Shown here piece by piece: positions 46,145-53,946 of a DNA stretch of 64,000 bases (positions are counted from its first letter, which is position 1; every line of letters begins with the position of its first letter). This DNA comes from Sulfitobacter sp. DFL-14 (GTDB lineage Bacteria; Pseudomonadota; Alphaproteobacteria; Rhodobacterales; Rhodobacteraceae), in contig NZ_QBFD01000012.1 in assembly GCF_003335585.1 (NCBI RefSeq), positions 1 through 64,000 on the forward strand, given 5' to 3'. Below the pieces are notes generated by a model. That model did no database searches. It saw nothing but the letters and a program-made list of their open reading frames with translations, and was not told where the DNA came from. A program made the translations under genes and the position numbers.

Positions 46145-46539
46145 GGGATTCTCTGGTCAAACAAAGGGGCGCCGCAACGCGGCCCTGGGCAGGCAGTTCG
46201 ACGTGTCGTCTCTGACCAGCCCTGCAAACGGATTTACAGGGCGTAGCGGGGACCATGCTGAAGTCGGCGGATGATACGCATGTTCAGCTTGTGCCCTCCC
46301 CTTGTGCGTGTTGACCGATGCCGGAAGTCTAGAAAATCCGGATCCGAAGTGCAAGTTTCGGGGTGTTCGGGCCAGCCTGCTGATCGGCCCGGCCTCCCGC
46401 AGGGATGGGCCCATCCGGCCTCATCCCCCTGCATTACAGGCCCATTGGGCCGATTCCCGCGCATCGCGGCGCTGCACCCTTGCCAGAAAGCCCGCTGCCG
46501 GTAGTTTCTGCGCAGTTGCCACAATCGCGAATCCGTACA
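46145..46539. other. Divergent promoter region between the ABC-F and lytic transglycosylase genes
   Basis: 395 bases without a credible gene. It must hold promoters for both. On the minus strand, about 40 bases before the ABC-F start, GGGC-CGC-GTT-GCG-GC-GCCC can fold into a bulged hairpin followed by CTTTGTTTG, resembling a leader terminator. Short open frames exist but have no supporting features. Confidence 0.45.
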
Positions 46540-47019
46540 ATGTTTCATCACACCCGTCGCGCCGCGCTGGCCTTGCTTTGCGCCGTTGCCGTCTCTGCCT
46601 GTGCCGCCGCGCCAGAGGTCAAACCCGCCCCGCGGCTTGCCATTCCGCTGCATCCCAACGAGACTCCGGAGCTGCGGCAAAAGATCAACTATTGGGCCGA
46701 TCATTACGAGCTGCCGCGCCCGCTGGTGCACAAGCTGGCGATCCGCGAAAGCACCCACAATCCCAAGGCGCGCAATGGACCCTATTACGGGTTGTTGCAG
46801 ATCCTGCCCGCCACCGCACGGTCGATGGGATTCCAGGGCGCACCCTCCGAACTGCTGGATGCCGATACCAATCTTGAATATGCGCTGAAATACCTGCGCG
46901 GGGCCTGGATGCTCTCGGACGGCGACCAGAGCACAGCCATCAAATGGTACGCGCGCGGCTACTATTACGAAGCCAAGCGCCGCGGCATGCTGATCGAGAC
47001 CGGGCTGCGCAGTGGCTGA
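46540..47019 (+). CDS. Lytic transglycosylase lipoprotein (SLT-like)
   Basis: A 159-aa lipoprotein: basic start, hydrophobic core and lipobox VSAC with Cys-21, then a small goose-lysozyme/SLT-type domain. Glu-70 in AIRESTHNP is the catalytic acid, followed by GLLQILPATARSMGF. It cleaves peptidoglycan glycan strands. The ATG at 46540 is chosen because it begins the signal peptide; the frame upstream to 46405 lacks homology. Confidence 0.88.
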   Translation: MFHHTRRAALALLCAVAVSACAAAPEVKPAPRLAIPLHPNETPELRQKINYWADHYELPRPLVHKLAIRESTHNPKARNGPYYGLLQILPATARSMGFQGAPSELLDADTNLEYALKYLRGAWMLSDGDQSTAIKWYARGYYYEAKRRGMLIETGLRSG

Positions 47020-47146
47020 TCCCTGCCCGCGCCGGACGATATTATCATCCACCTCTTGAAGCCTGCACCACCCGCCATGATCTAGGCGTTACCGGGTGGC
47101 GCAGTGATCGGCATCGTGTCTGTTCCGGTCTTTCCGGGACACCCAA

Positions 47147-48070
47147 ATGATTGATCTGGCGCTTATCGTGATCGGCTTTGCCGGTCTGCTGGTCGGTGGC
47201 AACTGGCTGGTGGACGGGGCCGTGGGCCTTGCCACGCGCTGGGGCGTATCCCCGCTGGTGATCGGGCTGACGCTGGTGGGTTTCGGCACCTCGATGCCGG
47301 AGCTGGTGACATCGGTGCAGGCCGCCCTTGCGGGCTCTCCCGGCATTGCAATCGGCAATGTGGTGGGCAGCAATATCGCCAATATCCTGCTGATCCTGGG
47401 GCTGACCTGCGCGCTCAGCCCGATGGTGGTGGCCAGGGCAACGCTGCAGCGCGACGGGCTGGTCATGCTGGGGGCCACAGGTGCCGCCCTTGTGCTGGTG
47501 CTCTGGGGCAGCATCAACCGGCCCATGGGGCTGCTGCTGCTGGCCGGTCTCGCGCTTTACCTTGTCACCGCCCTGCGGCGCGCAGAGGACGAACCGGCCT
47601 CTATCAGTCACACGCCCGCTGCGCCGCTGTGGCGCGCGTCGCTCGGGGTGCTGGGCGGTCTGATCGTGACGATCCTCGCGGCACGCGCTCTGGTGACCGG
47701 CGCGGTTGCGGTGGCCGCCTCCTGGGGGGTGTCAGAGGCCTTGATCGGGGTGACCATCGTGGCGGTCGGCACATCCTTGCCGGAACTGGTGACCTCGATT
47801 GTCGCCGCGCGCAAGGGTCAGGCCGAGATGGCCTTTGGCAATATCATCGGCAGCAACATCTTCAACCTGCTGGGTATTCTCGGCGTCACAGCACTGGTGC
47901 GCCCGATGCAGGTGCCTGCGCAATTCGTCACACTGGACATCTGGGTGATGACAGCGGCCGCACTGGCGGTTCTGGTCATGGGGGCGACGGGCCGGCGGAT
48001 CAGCCGGGGCGAAGGGGCGGCGCTGCTTGCAGGTTACACCGCCTATACCGGGTTTCTCATCTTTGGCTGA
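47147..48070 (+). CDS. Calcium/sodium antiporter (YrbG-like)
   Basis: A 307-aa cation/Ca2+ exchanger with about ten membrane helices in two inverted halves. Each half has an alpha-repeat ion-binding motif: GFGTSMPELVTS near residue 44 and AVGTSLPELVTS near 205, each followed by a GNVVGSN or GNIIGSN element. It exchanges Na+ for Ca2+ across the inner membrane. It ends 3 bases from the convergent nitroreductase gene. Confidence 0.94.
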   Translation: MIDLALIVIGFAGLLVGGNWLVDGAVGLATRWGVSPLVIGLTLVGFGTSMPELVTSVQAALAGSPGIAIGNVVGSNIANILLILGLTCALSPMVVARATLQRDGLVMLGATGAALVLVLWGSINRPMGLLLLAGLALYLVTALRRAEDEPASISHTPAAPLWRASLGVLGGLIVTILAARALVTGAVAVAASWGVSEALIGVTIVAVGTSLPELVTSIVAARKGQAEMAFGNIIGSNIFNLLGILGVTALVRPMQVPAQFVTLDIWVMTAAALAVLVMGATGRRISRGEGAALLAGYTAYTGFLIFG

Positions 48071-48073
48071 CGG

Positions 48074-48751
48074 TCAGTCAAACCCGACAAACCGGGCGAC
48101 CTCATCCACCCCGCGCCGCCTGGAGCGCACCGCATTGGCGGAAAAACTGTCATCGGGCCAGCCCATGGCGACACAGGTCAGGATCACCTGATCCTCCGGG
48201 ATCTGCGCATGTTCACGCACCACGGGCGATTGCATGATGCCCTGCCCGTTGATCACGGTGCCAAGGCCCCTGCTCCATGCCGCCAGCACCAGACCATAGG
48301 TCACCGCACCCAGATCGAAATGGGCGATTGTGCCTTTCTCGGTCAGGGCCTTGTCAAAGCAGACGACAATCGACACCGGCGCGTCGAACTGGCGAAAGCC
48401 GCGCATGACCCAATCCTGCCGCCGCGCCTTGTCGTCGCGTTCGATCCCCATGGCCCCGAAAAGCTGTTTGGCGATCTCCACCTGCCGGTCGCGGTGGACG
48501 CCTTCATAGGCGCCATGATCATTGATCTCGCGCTGGGGCGGGACGCCGCCCAGCATGCGGCTGGAATTGCCCTCCCGCACCTTCTCCAGCGGATCGCCGG
48601 TCAGCACATGCAGATGCCAGGGCTGGGTGTTCATCGAGGAGGGCGCGCGCATTGCCAGGGCAATGATCTCTTCCAGAAGGGCGCGCGGCACGGGGTCATT
48701 GGTGAACCCCCGGATGCTGCGCCGTTCCAGCATGGCCTGATCCAGTTCCAT
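48074..48751 (-). CDS. Nitroreductase family protein
   Basis: A 225-aa FMN-dependent nitroreductase-fold oxidoreductase. LERRSIRGFTNDPVP and APSSMNTQPWHLHVLTG bind FMN, and GLGTVINGQG lies near the active site. The physiological substrate is unknown. The ATG at 48751 gives the typical start; a longer frame to 48808 has no support. Confidence 0.92.
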   Translation of the reverse strand: MELDQAMLERRSIRGFTNDPVPRALLEEIIALAMRAPSSMNTQPWHLHVLTGDPLEKVREGNSSRMLGGVPPQREINDHGAYEGVHRDRQVEIAKQLFGAMGIERDDKARRQDWVMRGFRQFDAPVSIVVCFDKALTEKGTIAHFDLGAVTYGLVLAAWSRGLGTVINGQGIMQSPVVREHAQIPEDQVILTCVAMGWPDDSFSANAVRSRRRGVDEVARFVGFD

Positions 48752-48849
48752 CGCGATGTCCCTCCTGCGCCTCCGCGCCAGGATGCACCAAGGCTGGTGC
48801 GGGGACAATCAGCGCTGGCGGTAACGTGGCGGCACAGAGGCGGAAATGC

Positions 48850-49077
48850 AAAAAGTCCGGCCTGTGTGTTATCGCGGCCAACTGATTTTTCGAAAAAAGA
48901 GAGATGCAGCGGTCGGGACTGGCGTTCTTTTTCGGTGCTCTCCAGCTCCGCATGGCACCGGACTTTTCAAAAAGTCCGGACCGTTTTCTTCGAAGAAAAC
49001 GAGCCTTCGCCCGGCATCCTACCGTAGCCACCCGCCGGAGTTTTCAAAAACTCCGGACCGATTTTTTCGAAAAAATC
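48850..49077. repeat. Local array of paired palindromes
   Basis: Two full units and one degraded unit. Unit 1: CCGGACTTTT-CA-AAAAGTCCGG (48958-48979), ACC, then GTTTTCTTCGAAGAAAAC (48983-49000). Unit 2: CCGGAGTTTT-CA-AAAACTCCGG (49035-49056), ACC, then GATTTTTTCGAAAAAATC (49060-49077). Remnants AAAAAGTCCGG (48850) and GATTTTTCGAAAAAA (48884) look like a decayed third unit. Base changes between units are matched on both arms. No gene occurs in 48752-49143. Confidence 0.8.
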
Positions 49078-49090
49078 GCCCCTCAAACGC

Positions 49091-49117
49091 AAAAGGCCGT
49101 GCCCAACGGACACGGCC
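49091..49117 (-). terminator. Rho-independent terminator after tig
   Basis: GGCCGTG (49095-49101) pairs with CACGGCC (49111-49117), and TTTT follows on the minus strand. It lies about 27 bases after the tig stop. Confidence 0.82.
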
Positions 49118-49143
49118 CTGCAAGTCTCTACAAGAGACGCGGT

Positions 49144-50475
49144 TTATTCGTCTTCCAGCGCCTCGACAGCCTTCTGAAGGTCCTCTTTGGACACTTCTTT
49201 TTCTGTCACTTTCGCCTGTTCAGCGATGTGATCGACCACCTTGTCCTCGAACAGCGGCGCGCGCAGCTGCTGCTGCATCTGCTGGTTCTGCTGCACGAAT
49301 TCAAAGAACTGGCGCTCCTGGCCCGGATACTGGCGTGCCTGGTTCATGATCGACTGTGTCATCTCGGCGTCCGAGACTTCGACCTCGGCCTTCTGACCGA
49401 TCTCTGCCAGCAGCAGGCCCAGACGCACCCGGCGTTCCGCCAGCGTCTTGTGCTCATCCGTGGTTTCGATCTCGGGGTGATCGTGGCCCTGCACGTCCGG
49501 ATTGTCCTCGTGCCACAGCTGATGCGCGATCTGGCCCGCTTCGGCTTCCACCAGCGAGGGCGGCAGATCGAAGCTCACCAGCTTGTCCAGCGCGTCGAGC
49601 AGACCGCGCTTCATGACCGCACGGGAGGCGCCGGCATATTCCGCTTCCAGGCGTTCCGCGATCTGCTTTTTCAGACCTTCCAGATCCTCGGAGCCGAACT
49701 TGGTCGCCAGTTCGTCGTTGATCTCTGCGGCGACGGGTTCCTTGACCTCCTTGATGGTGCAGTCAAAGGTCGCTTCCTTGCCCTTGAGATGTTCGGCCTG
49801 GTAGTCGTCGGGGAAATTGACGGTAACCGCCTTTTCCTCGCCCGCCTTCACGCCCGCCAGCTGGTCTTCAAAGCCGGGGATGAAGGAGTTGGAGCCCAGC
49901 ACCAGCGGATAATCCTCGGCAGAGCCGCCTTCAAAGGCTTCGCCGTCGACCTTGCCGACGAAGTCCATGACAACCTGGTCGCCGTCCTTGGCCTTGGAGC
50001 CCTTCTTGCGGGCTTTGAAATCCTGCGCGGTTTCGGCCAGGTTCTTCAGCGCCTCGTCGATGGCGGCGTCGTCGGCCTTGACCACCAGCTTTTCCAGCTC
50101 GATCTGGGACATGTCGATCTCGGGGATCTCGGGCAGCGCCTCATAGGTCATGGTGACCTCGACGTCGTCGCCTTCCTTCCAGTCTTCGTTGGTCATCTTG
50201 ACTTCGGGCTGCATCGCGGGGCGGTCGCCGGATTTCTCAAAATGCTCGTTCATCGCGCCGTCGATGCTTTCCTGCATCGCTTCGCCCATCACGCGCTGGC
50301 CAAACTGCTTTTTCAGCAGCGCCATCGGCACCTTGCCCTTGCGAAAACCCTTCATCTCAACGTCAGGCTGCGCCTCGGCCAGTTTCTCGTTCACCTTGGC
50401 GTTCAGTTCAGCCGCCGTCAGCGTGATGGCATAGCCGCGTTTCAGACCGTCGTTCAGCGTCTCGTTGACCTGCAT
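49144..50475 (-). CDS. tig: Trigger factor
   Basis: A 443-aa ribosome-bound chaperone and prolyl isomerase. The N-terminal ribosome-binding domain has the GFRKGKVPM signature; the FKBP domain spans about residues 155-240 ([19 protein letters not shown]); the C-terminal chaperone domain is helical, ending in an acidic tail. The open frame extends to 50559, but the protein starts at the [13 protein letters not shown] of 50475. Confidence 0.97.
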   Translation of the reverse strand: MQVNETLNDGLKRGYAITLTAAELNAKVNEKLAEAQPDVEMKGFRKGKVPMALLKKQFGQRVMGEAMQESIDGAMNEHFEKSGDRPAMQPEVKMTNEDWKEGDDVEVTMTYEALPEIPEIDMSQIELEKLVVKADDAAIDEALKNLAETAQDFKARKKGSKAKDGDQVVMDFVGKVDGEAFEGGSAEDYPLVLGSNSFIPGFEDQLAGVKAGEEKAVTVNFPDDYQAEHLKGKEATFDCTIKEVKEPVAAEINDELATKFGSEDLEGLKKQIAERLEAEYAGASRAVMKRGLLDALDKLVSFDLPPSLVEAEAGQIAHQLWHEDNPDVQGHDHPEIETTDEHKTLAERRVRLGLLLAEIGQKAEVEVSDAEMTQSIMNQARQYPGQERQFFEFVQQNQQMQQQLRAPLFEDKVVDHIAEQAKVTEKEVSKEDLQKAVEALEDE

Positions 50476-50579
50476 GTGTGCTCCATAGAATAAGGCCGCG
50501 CCGAATGGGGCGCGGGCGAAAATTTCTGCCCTTCTATTGAGCAGGGCGCTGGGGTGCAAGGGGATTTGGGGCGCTGAGT

Positions 50580-51476
50580 CTAGTCCTGGGTATAAAGCAG
50601 GACAAGCGCATCGGCTTCTTGTAGCACAACTTCACTTTGCCGGGCGGCGTCACGCAGGATTTCTTCGGTGATCTCACCACCTCCCACAACCTCCTCCAGC
50701 ATCTGTTTCATCGGCTTCCAACTTTTTTTCACGGCACGTAGCTGACCGCGCTGCTTAGGCTTCGGCTTGCCGCCCAACGCGCCGTCCTTGCCGCCCCTGA
50801 ACAACTGCTGAAGCGCCGTGTCAAAGACATCGACTGTATCTGCCAGAGCTTCGCGCACATCCGCGCCCCCGATGCCGATCGACAGGAAACAAAGCTCCTT
50901 GACCATTTTCTGGCTCAGCATGCCCTGACGGCCTGCAAGCACAATTGCCGCAGCGATCCCGGGATCAACCTGCGCGGTGCCGTAATGCGCCTCCATCAAT
51001 TCCATGGTTGCATTCATTTCAGTCAAGGCCGGAACATTGCGGCTGACCATCAACCAGACAACAACTGTGTGCAGGTCACCCGCCGCGATTTGCCTCACCG
51101 ATGCGGTCAGCCCCGAAGAAAGAGCCGCAGTGCGCGCCAGCCCCGCACGGACGTCAGGATAGGTTTCTTTCAGAACGCCCTGTTCGGCATTGCCCTCGGC
51201 AAGACTGACAAGCATCTCGTCAAAACTGGTTGCGGCATCATGCGCGCGGCGCGCTTCGACCTCCGCGTCGACCGACACCATCGACAGACAGGCGCTTTTG
51301 GCCATCCGCTGGCTTAACATGCGCTGTCGTGCGGCCAGGCTGATCCTGTTGCGGGCATTTTGCGCGGCATCGACCTCGGCCCAGGCTTGCTGGCCATAAC
51401 CCGCACCGCACAATCCCGCCAAGACCAGCGCCACGGTCAAAAAAGGCCGCGACACTGCTGATATAATGTACGTCAT
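50580..51476 (-). CDS. Periplasmic protein with two PilJ-type (type IV pili methyl-accepting N-terminal) domains
   Basis: A 298-aa protein with an N-terminal signal or anchor helix (residues 8-30). It has two copies of the PilJ/NarX-like helical motif: [18 protein letters not shown] near residue 47 and [18 protein letters not shown] near 180. Such modules sense small ligands in the periplasm. No signalling domain is attached, so it would have to act with a partner. Two cysteines occur at equivalent places in the two copies. The function is not known. Confidence 0.8.
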   Translation of the reverse strand: MTYIISAVSRPFLTVALVLAGLCGAGYGQQAWAEVDAAQNARNRISLAARQRMLSQRMAKSACLSMVSVDAEVEARRAHDAATSFDEMLVSLAEGNAEQGVLKETYPDVRAGLARTAALSSGLTASVRQIAAGDLHTVVVWLMVSRNVPALTEMNATMELMEAHYGTAQVDPGIAAAIVLAGRQGMLSQKMVKELCFLSIGIGGADVREALADTVDVFDTALQQLFRGGKDGALGGKPKPKQRGQLRAVKKSWKPMKQMLEEVVGGGEITEEILRDAARQSEVVLQEADALVLLYTQD

Positions 51477-51553
51477 GCGGCCATCCTGATGAACTTGTTC
51501 GGCCCGAATTAATCACGCGGGCGTAAAAAGTTCCTGAATGGCCGCCCGCCGGC

Positions 51554-51838
51554 TCACATGCCCAGCGCTTCCTTGTACATTTCCAGCACCGCTTCCTCTT
51601 CGGCAATGTCGTCCTTGTCGCGCTTGCGCAGGGCAATCACCTTGCGCATCACCTTGGTGTCATAGCCGCGCGCCTTGGCCTCGGCCATGACTTCCTTCTG
51701 CTGCTCGGCCAGATCCTTTTTCTCGGCGTCCAGCCGTTCGATCCGTTCGATGAACTGGCGCAGTTCATTGGCGGTCACGCGGTAGGTCGCATCGCCCACT
51801 GTATCGACAACTTCGGGGTTGGTGCCTGTATCGCTCAT
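51554..51838 (-). CDS. gapR: GapR / DUF2312 nucleoid-associated protein
   Basis: A 94-aa helical protein matching DUF2312 throughout: ANELRQFIERIERLDAEKKDLAEQQKEV and DTKVMRKVIALRKRD. In Caulobacter, GapR binds AT-rich, overtwisted DNA ahead of polymerases and supports replication. The length is typical. Confidence 0.93.
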   Translation of the reverse strand: MSDTGTNPEVVDTVGDATYRVTANELRQFIERIERLDAEKKDLAEQQKEVMAEAKARGYDTKVMRKVIALRKRDKDDIAEEEAVLEMYKEALGM

Positions 51839-51942
51839 TGCGTTCTCCTGCGCTTGGTGTTGGTCGGCACTGACTACAAGCGCGCCGCGCGCCCTGCAAG
51901 ACGCACTTGATCCGGTCCCCTCTTTGGCGTAGCGGAGGCGCT

Positions 51943-52182
51943 ATGGAAACAAGTACCACCAACATACTGGACATCGTGATCTGGACCGGGGCGGCGATTT
52001 CGCTGCTGGGGCTGGTCGGGCTGATCTGGTGCATCATCAGCGTGTCACGCGCCAAGCGCGCCAGGCTGGACGATGAGGCGATGCGTCAGGTGCTGAAATC
52101 CGCGATCCCGCTGAACCTGGGTGCCCTGTTTCTGTCCGTGATCGGCCTGATGATGGTGATCGTCGGCATCTTTCTGGGCTAG
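51943..52182 (+). CDS. Small membrane protein of unknown function
   Basis: A 79-aa protein with two hydrophobic helices (about residues 10-32 and 56-78) and a basic loop with RAKRARLDDEAM between them. The ATG at 51943 has a GGAGG site 5 bases upstream. It overlaps no neighbour and lies divergent from gapR. Confidence 0.7.
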   Translation: METSTTNILDIVIWTGAAISLLGLVGLIWCIISVSRAKRARLDDEAMRQVLKSAIPLNLGALFLSVIGLMMVIVGIFLG

Positions 52183-52243
52183 TTCCGGACCCGAAACGCA
52201 TCGCATCGCTGGACAGAAGGCATCGGTCTGCGTAAATCGTCCC

Positions 52244-52666
52244 ATGGACATTCGACAACTCACCCCCCGCTATTTCGTGGCCCCCCAGATCGATCCGTCG
52301 GACATGGAGGCCATTCGCGCTGCGGGCATCACCCGCATCCTGTGCAACCGCCCGGACGCCGAGGTGCCGCCCAGCCATCAGGCCGACGCCATCCGGGCCG
52401 CCGCCGAAGCGGCCGGCATCGGCTTTGCGCTGCAACCGCTGACCCATCAGACCATGGTGCCGGATGTGATCTGGCAAAACCGCGCGCTGGGGGCAGACAC
52501 GGATGATGTGGTGCTGGCCTATTGCGCCTCCGGCACACGGTCCACCATCGCCTGGGCGCTGGGTCAGGCCGGGCAGATGCCGGCAGAGGAGATCGTCACC
52601 GCCGCCCGCGCGGGTGGCTATGACATCTCCAACATCCGGCCGGCGCTGGACGCTCCTTTCACCTGA
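52244..52666 (+). CDS. TIGR01244 family phosphatase/sulfurtransferase-like protein
   Basis: A 140-aa protein of the family often fused to beta-lactamase-like hydrolases. The start, MDIRQLTPRYFVAPQIDPSD, is typical. The active-site loop is YCASGTRS with Cys-94 and Arg-99, a C-x4-R loop as in rhodanese-like enzymes. Substrate unknown; the sulfur-transferase name comes from the family. Confidence 0.9.
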   Translation: MDIRQLTPRYFVAPQIDPSDMEAIRAAGITRILCNRPDAEVPPSHQADAIRAAAEAAGIGFALQPLTHQTMVPDVIWQNRALGADTDDVVLAYCASGTRSTIAWALGQAGQMPAEEIVTAARAGGYDISNIRPALDAPFT

Positions 52667-52670
52667 TCGT

Positions 52671-53885
52671 TCAGCCTGCCTTGCGCTCTGACAGGTCGGG
52701 CAGATCCGGCAGGTTGTCCAGGTCAGGCAGGTCGTCAAGCCCGGGCAGGCCGTCAAGTTCGGGCAGATCACCCATGTCTGACAGATCCAGTTCCGGCAGA
52801 TCCGACAAATCCGGCAGATCCGGCATGGCATCGGCGCTTGCGGGGCTTGCATCCAATGCGGTCATCTCCGGCGGCTCTGTCATGGTCATGCCCCCCTGCG
52901 GCAGCGGTTCAGGCTCGCGCTGATCCAGCTCCGCCCGGTCGCTGGCGCGGCGGCGGGGGGTCTGCGCTGCCGGTTTGTCCGGCACGATCCGCAGCGCACG
53001 GCATCCGTCCAGCTGCCCCAGCACGCCGCGCGCCAGCGTGCCGCCGCCGGGCCTGAGCACCTCTGCCCGGTCAAAGCGCGCCCCGTTCAGGTCAAGCAGA
53101 TCGCCCACCCGCAACCGGCCCAGTTTTGCCAGCGGCATGCGCAACCGTGCCAGCGCAATATCCAGCGCAACATCCAGCGCCAGCACCGATTCCGACAATG
53201 TGGCAGGGCGCTGTTCACCCCTGCTGGCAGCCTCCTGCCCCTCCTGCGCCGGGGGGTCCTGTGCCGTGGCATCATCCGGTTCCGGCATGCAGAACAGGAT
53301 CTGGCCCTGCCGCAGGCCGCCCGCAATATCCACGGTCAGGGTGATCAGGCGGTAGGCCTGCGCCTCAAGCGCCAGGGACAGCAGGCGCGGCGTATCGACC
53401 CGGCTGCCAAAGGCATATCCCGCCATCAGCCGCTTGTCCGTGGGCGCATCGGGCAGCGCCGCCGCCCGGCTGATCAGCGCATTCACGAAAGGGGCGGTGA
53501 CGGCCGCATCGGTATCCGTCATCGGGCGCGGATCGCCCCCGGCATCAGGCAATACCTGCGCCATGGTCTGCTGCTGGATCAGCGCGCCGACCAGCATAGG
53601 GTCCAGCGCCGCCGCCGCGGGCCGCCCATCGGGACCATCAAGCAGGATCAACAGGTGCTGCGCGTCAAACTGGTCCTGCACCGCATCGCCCGACACCTCT
53701 GCCACCCTGATGGCAAGGGCGGCCAGCGCCAGATCAAACAGCTCATCCGCCACCTTCGCCAGGCCAAGGCGCAGGGATTTGGCCAATGTCATCGCGCGTG
53801 CCTGATGGGTGGCGCGCCCCCGGTCGGTCTTGCGCCGCAGAACGGAGCCTTCCCCAGGGTCTGAATTTTGTCGAGCTTGCCCCAT
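52671..53885 (-). CDS. FliM/FliN-like (SpoA-domain) protein with LPDL-repeat C-terminal tail
   Basis: A 404-aa protein. The N-terminal two thirds resemble a divergent FliM middle region; a C-terminal SpoA-like domain (about residues 235-305, with LPLAKLGRLRVGDLLDL) is followed by a Pro/Ala linker. The last about 45 residues repeat D-L-P-[DEG]-L units. No flagellar genes are nearby. The ATG at 53885 has GAAGG six bases upstream; a GTG at 53891 is a frame extension. Role in motility or secretion is not established. Confidence 0.75.
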   Translation of the reverse strand: MGQARQNSDPGEGSVLRRKTDRGRATHQARAMTLAKSLRLGLAKVADELFDLALAALAIRVAEVSGDAVQDQFDAQHLLILLDGPDGRPAAAALDPMLVGALIQQQTMAQVLPDAGGDPRPMTDTDAAVTAPFVNALISRAAALPDAPTDKRLMAGYAFGSRVDTPRLLSLALEAQAYRLITLTVDIAGGLRQGQILFCMPEPDDATAQDPPAQEGQEAASRGEQRPATLSESVLALDVALDIALARLRMPLAKLGRLRVGDLLDLNGARFDRAEVLRPGGGTLARGVLGQLDGCRALRIVPDKPAAQTPRRRASDRAELDQREPEPLPQGGMTMTEPPEMTALDASPASADAMPDLPDLSDLPELDLSDMGDLPELDGLPGLDDLPDLDNLPDLPDLSERKAG

Positions 53886-53946
53886 GGCCACCCTTCATGC
53901 GCGCGTCATTGCCACAGCCTTAACGCCAAACCGGTTACCAAGCCCT

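Noticed and set aside
48958..49077. Palindromic units considered as a CRISPR array.
   Set aside because: Only two or three units, no uniform spacers and no cas genes.
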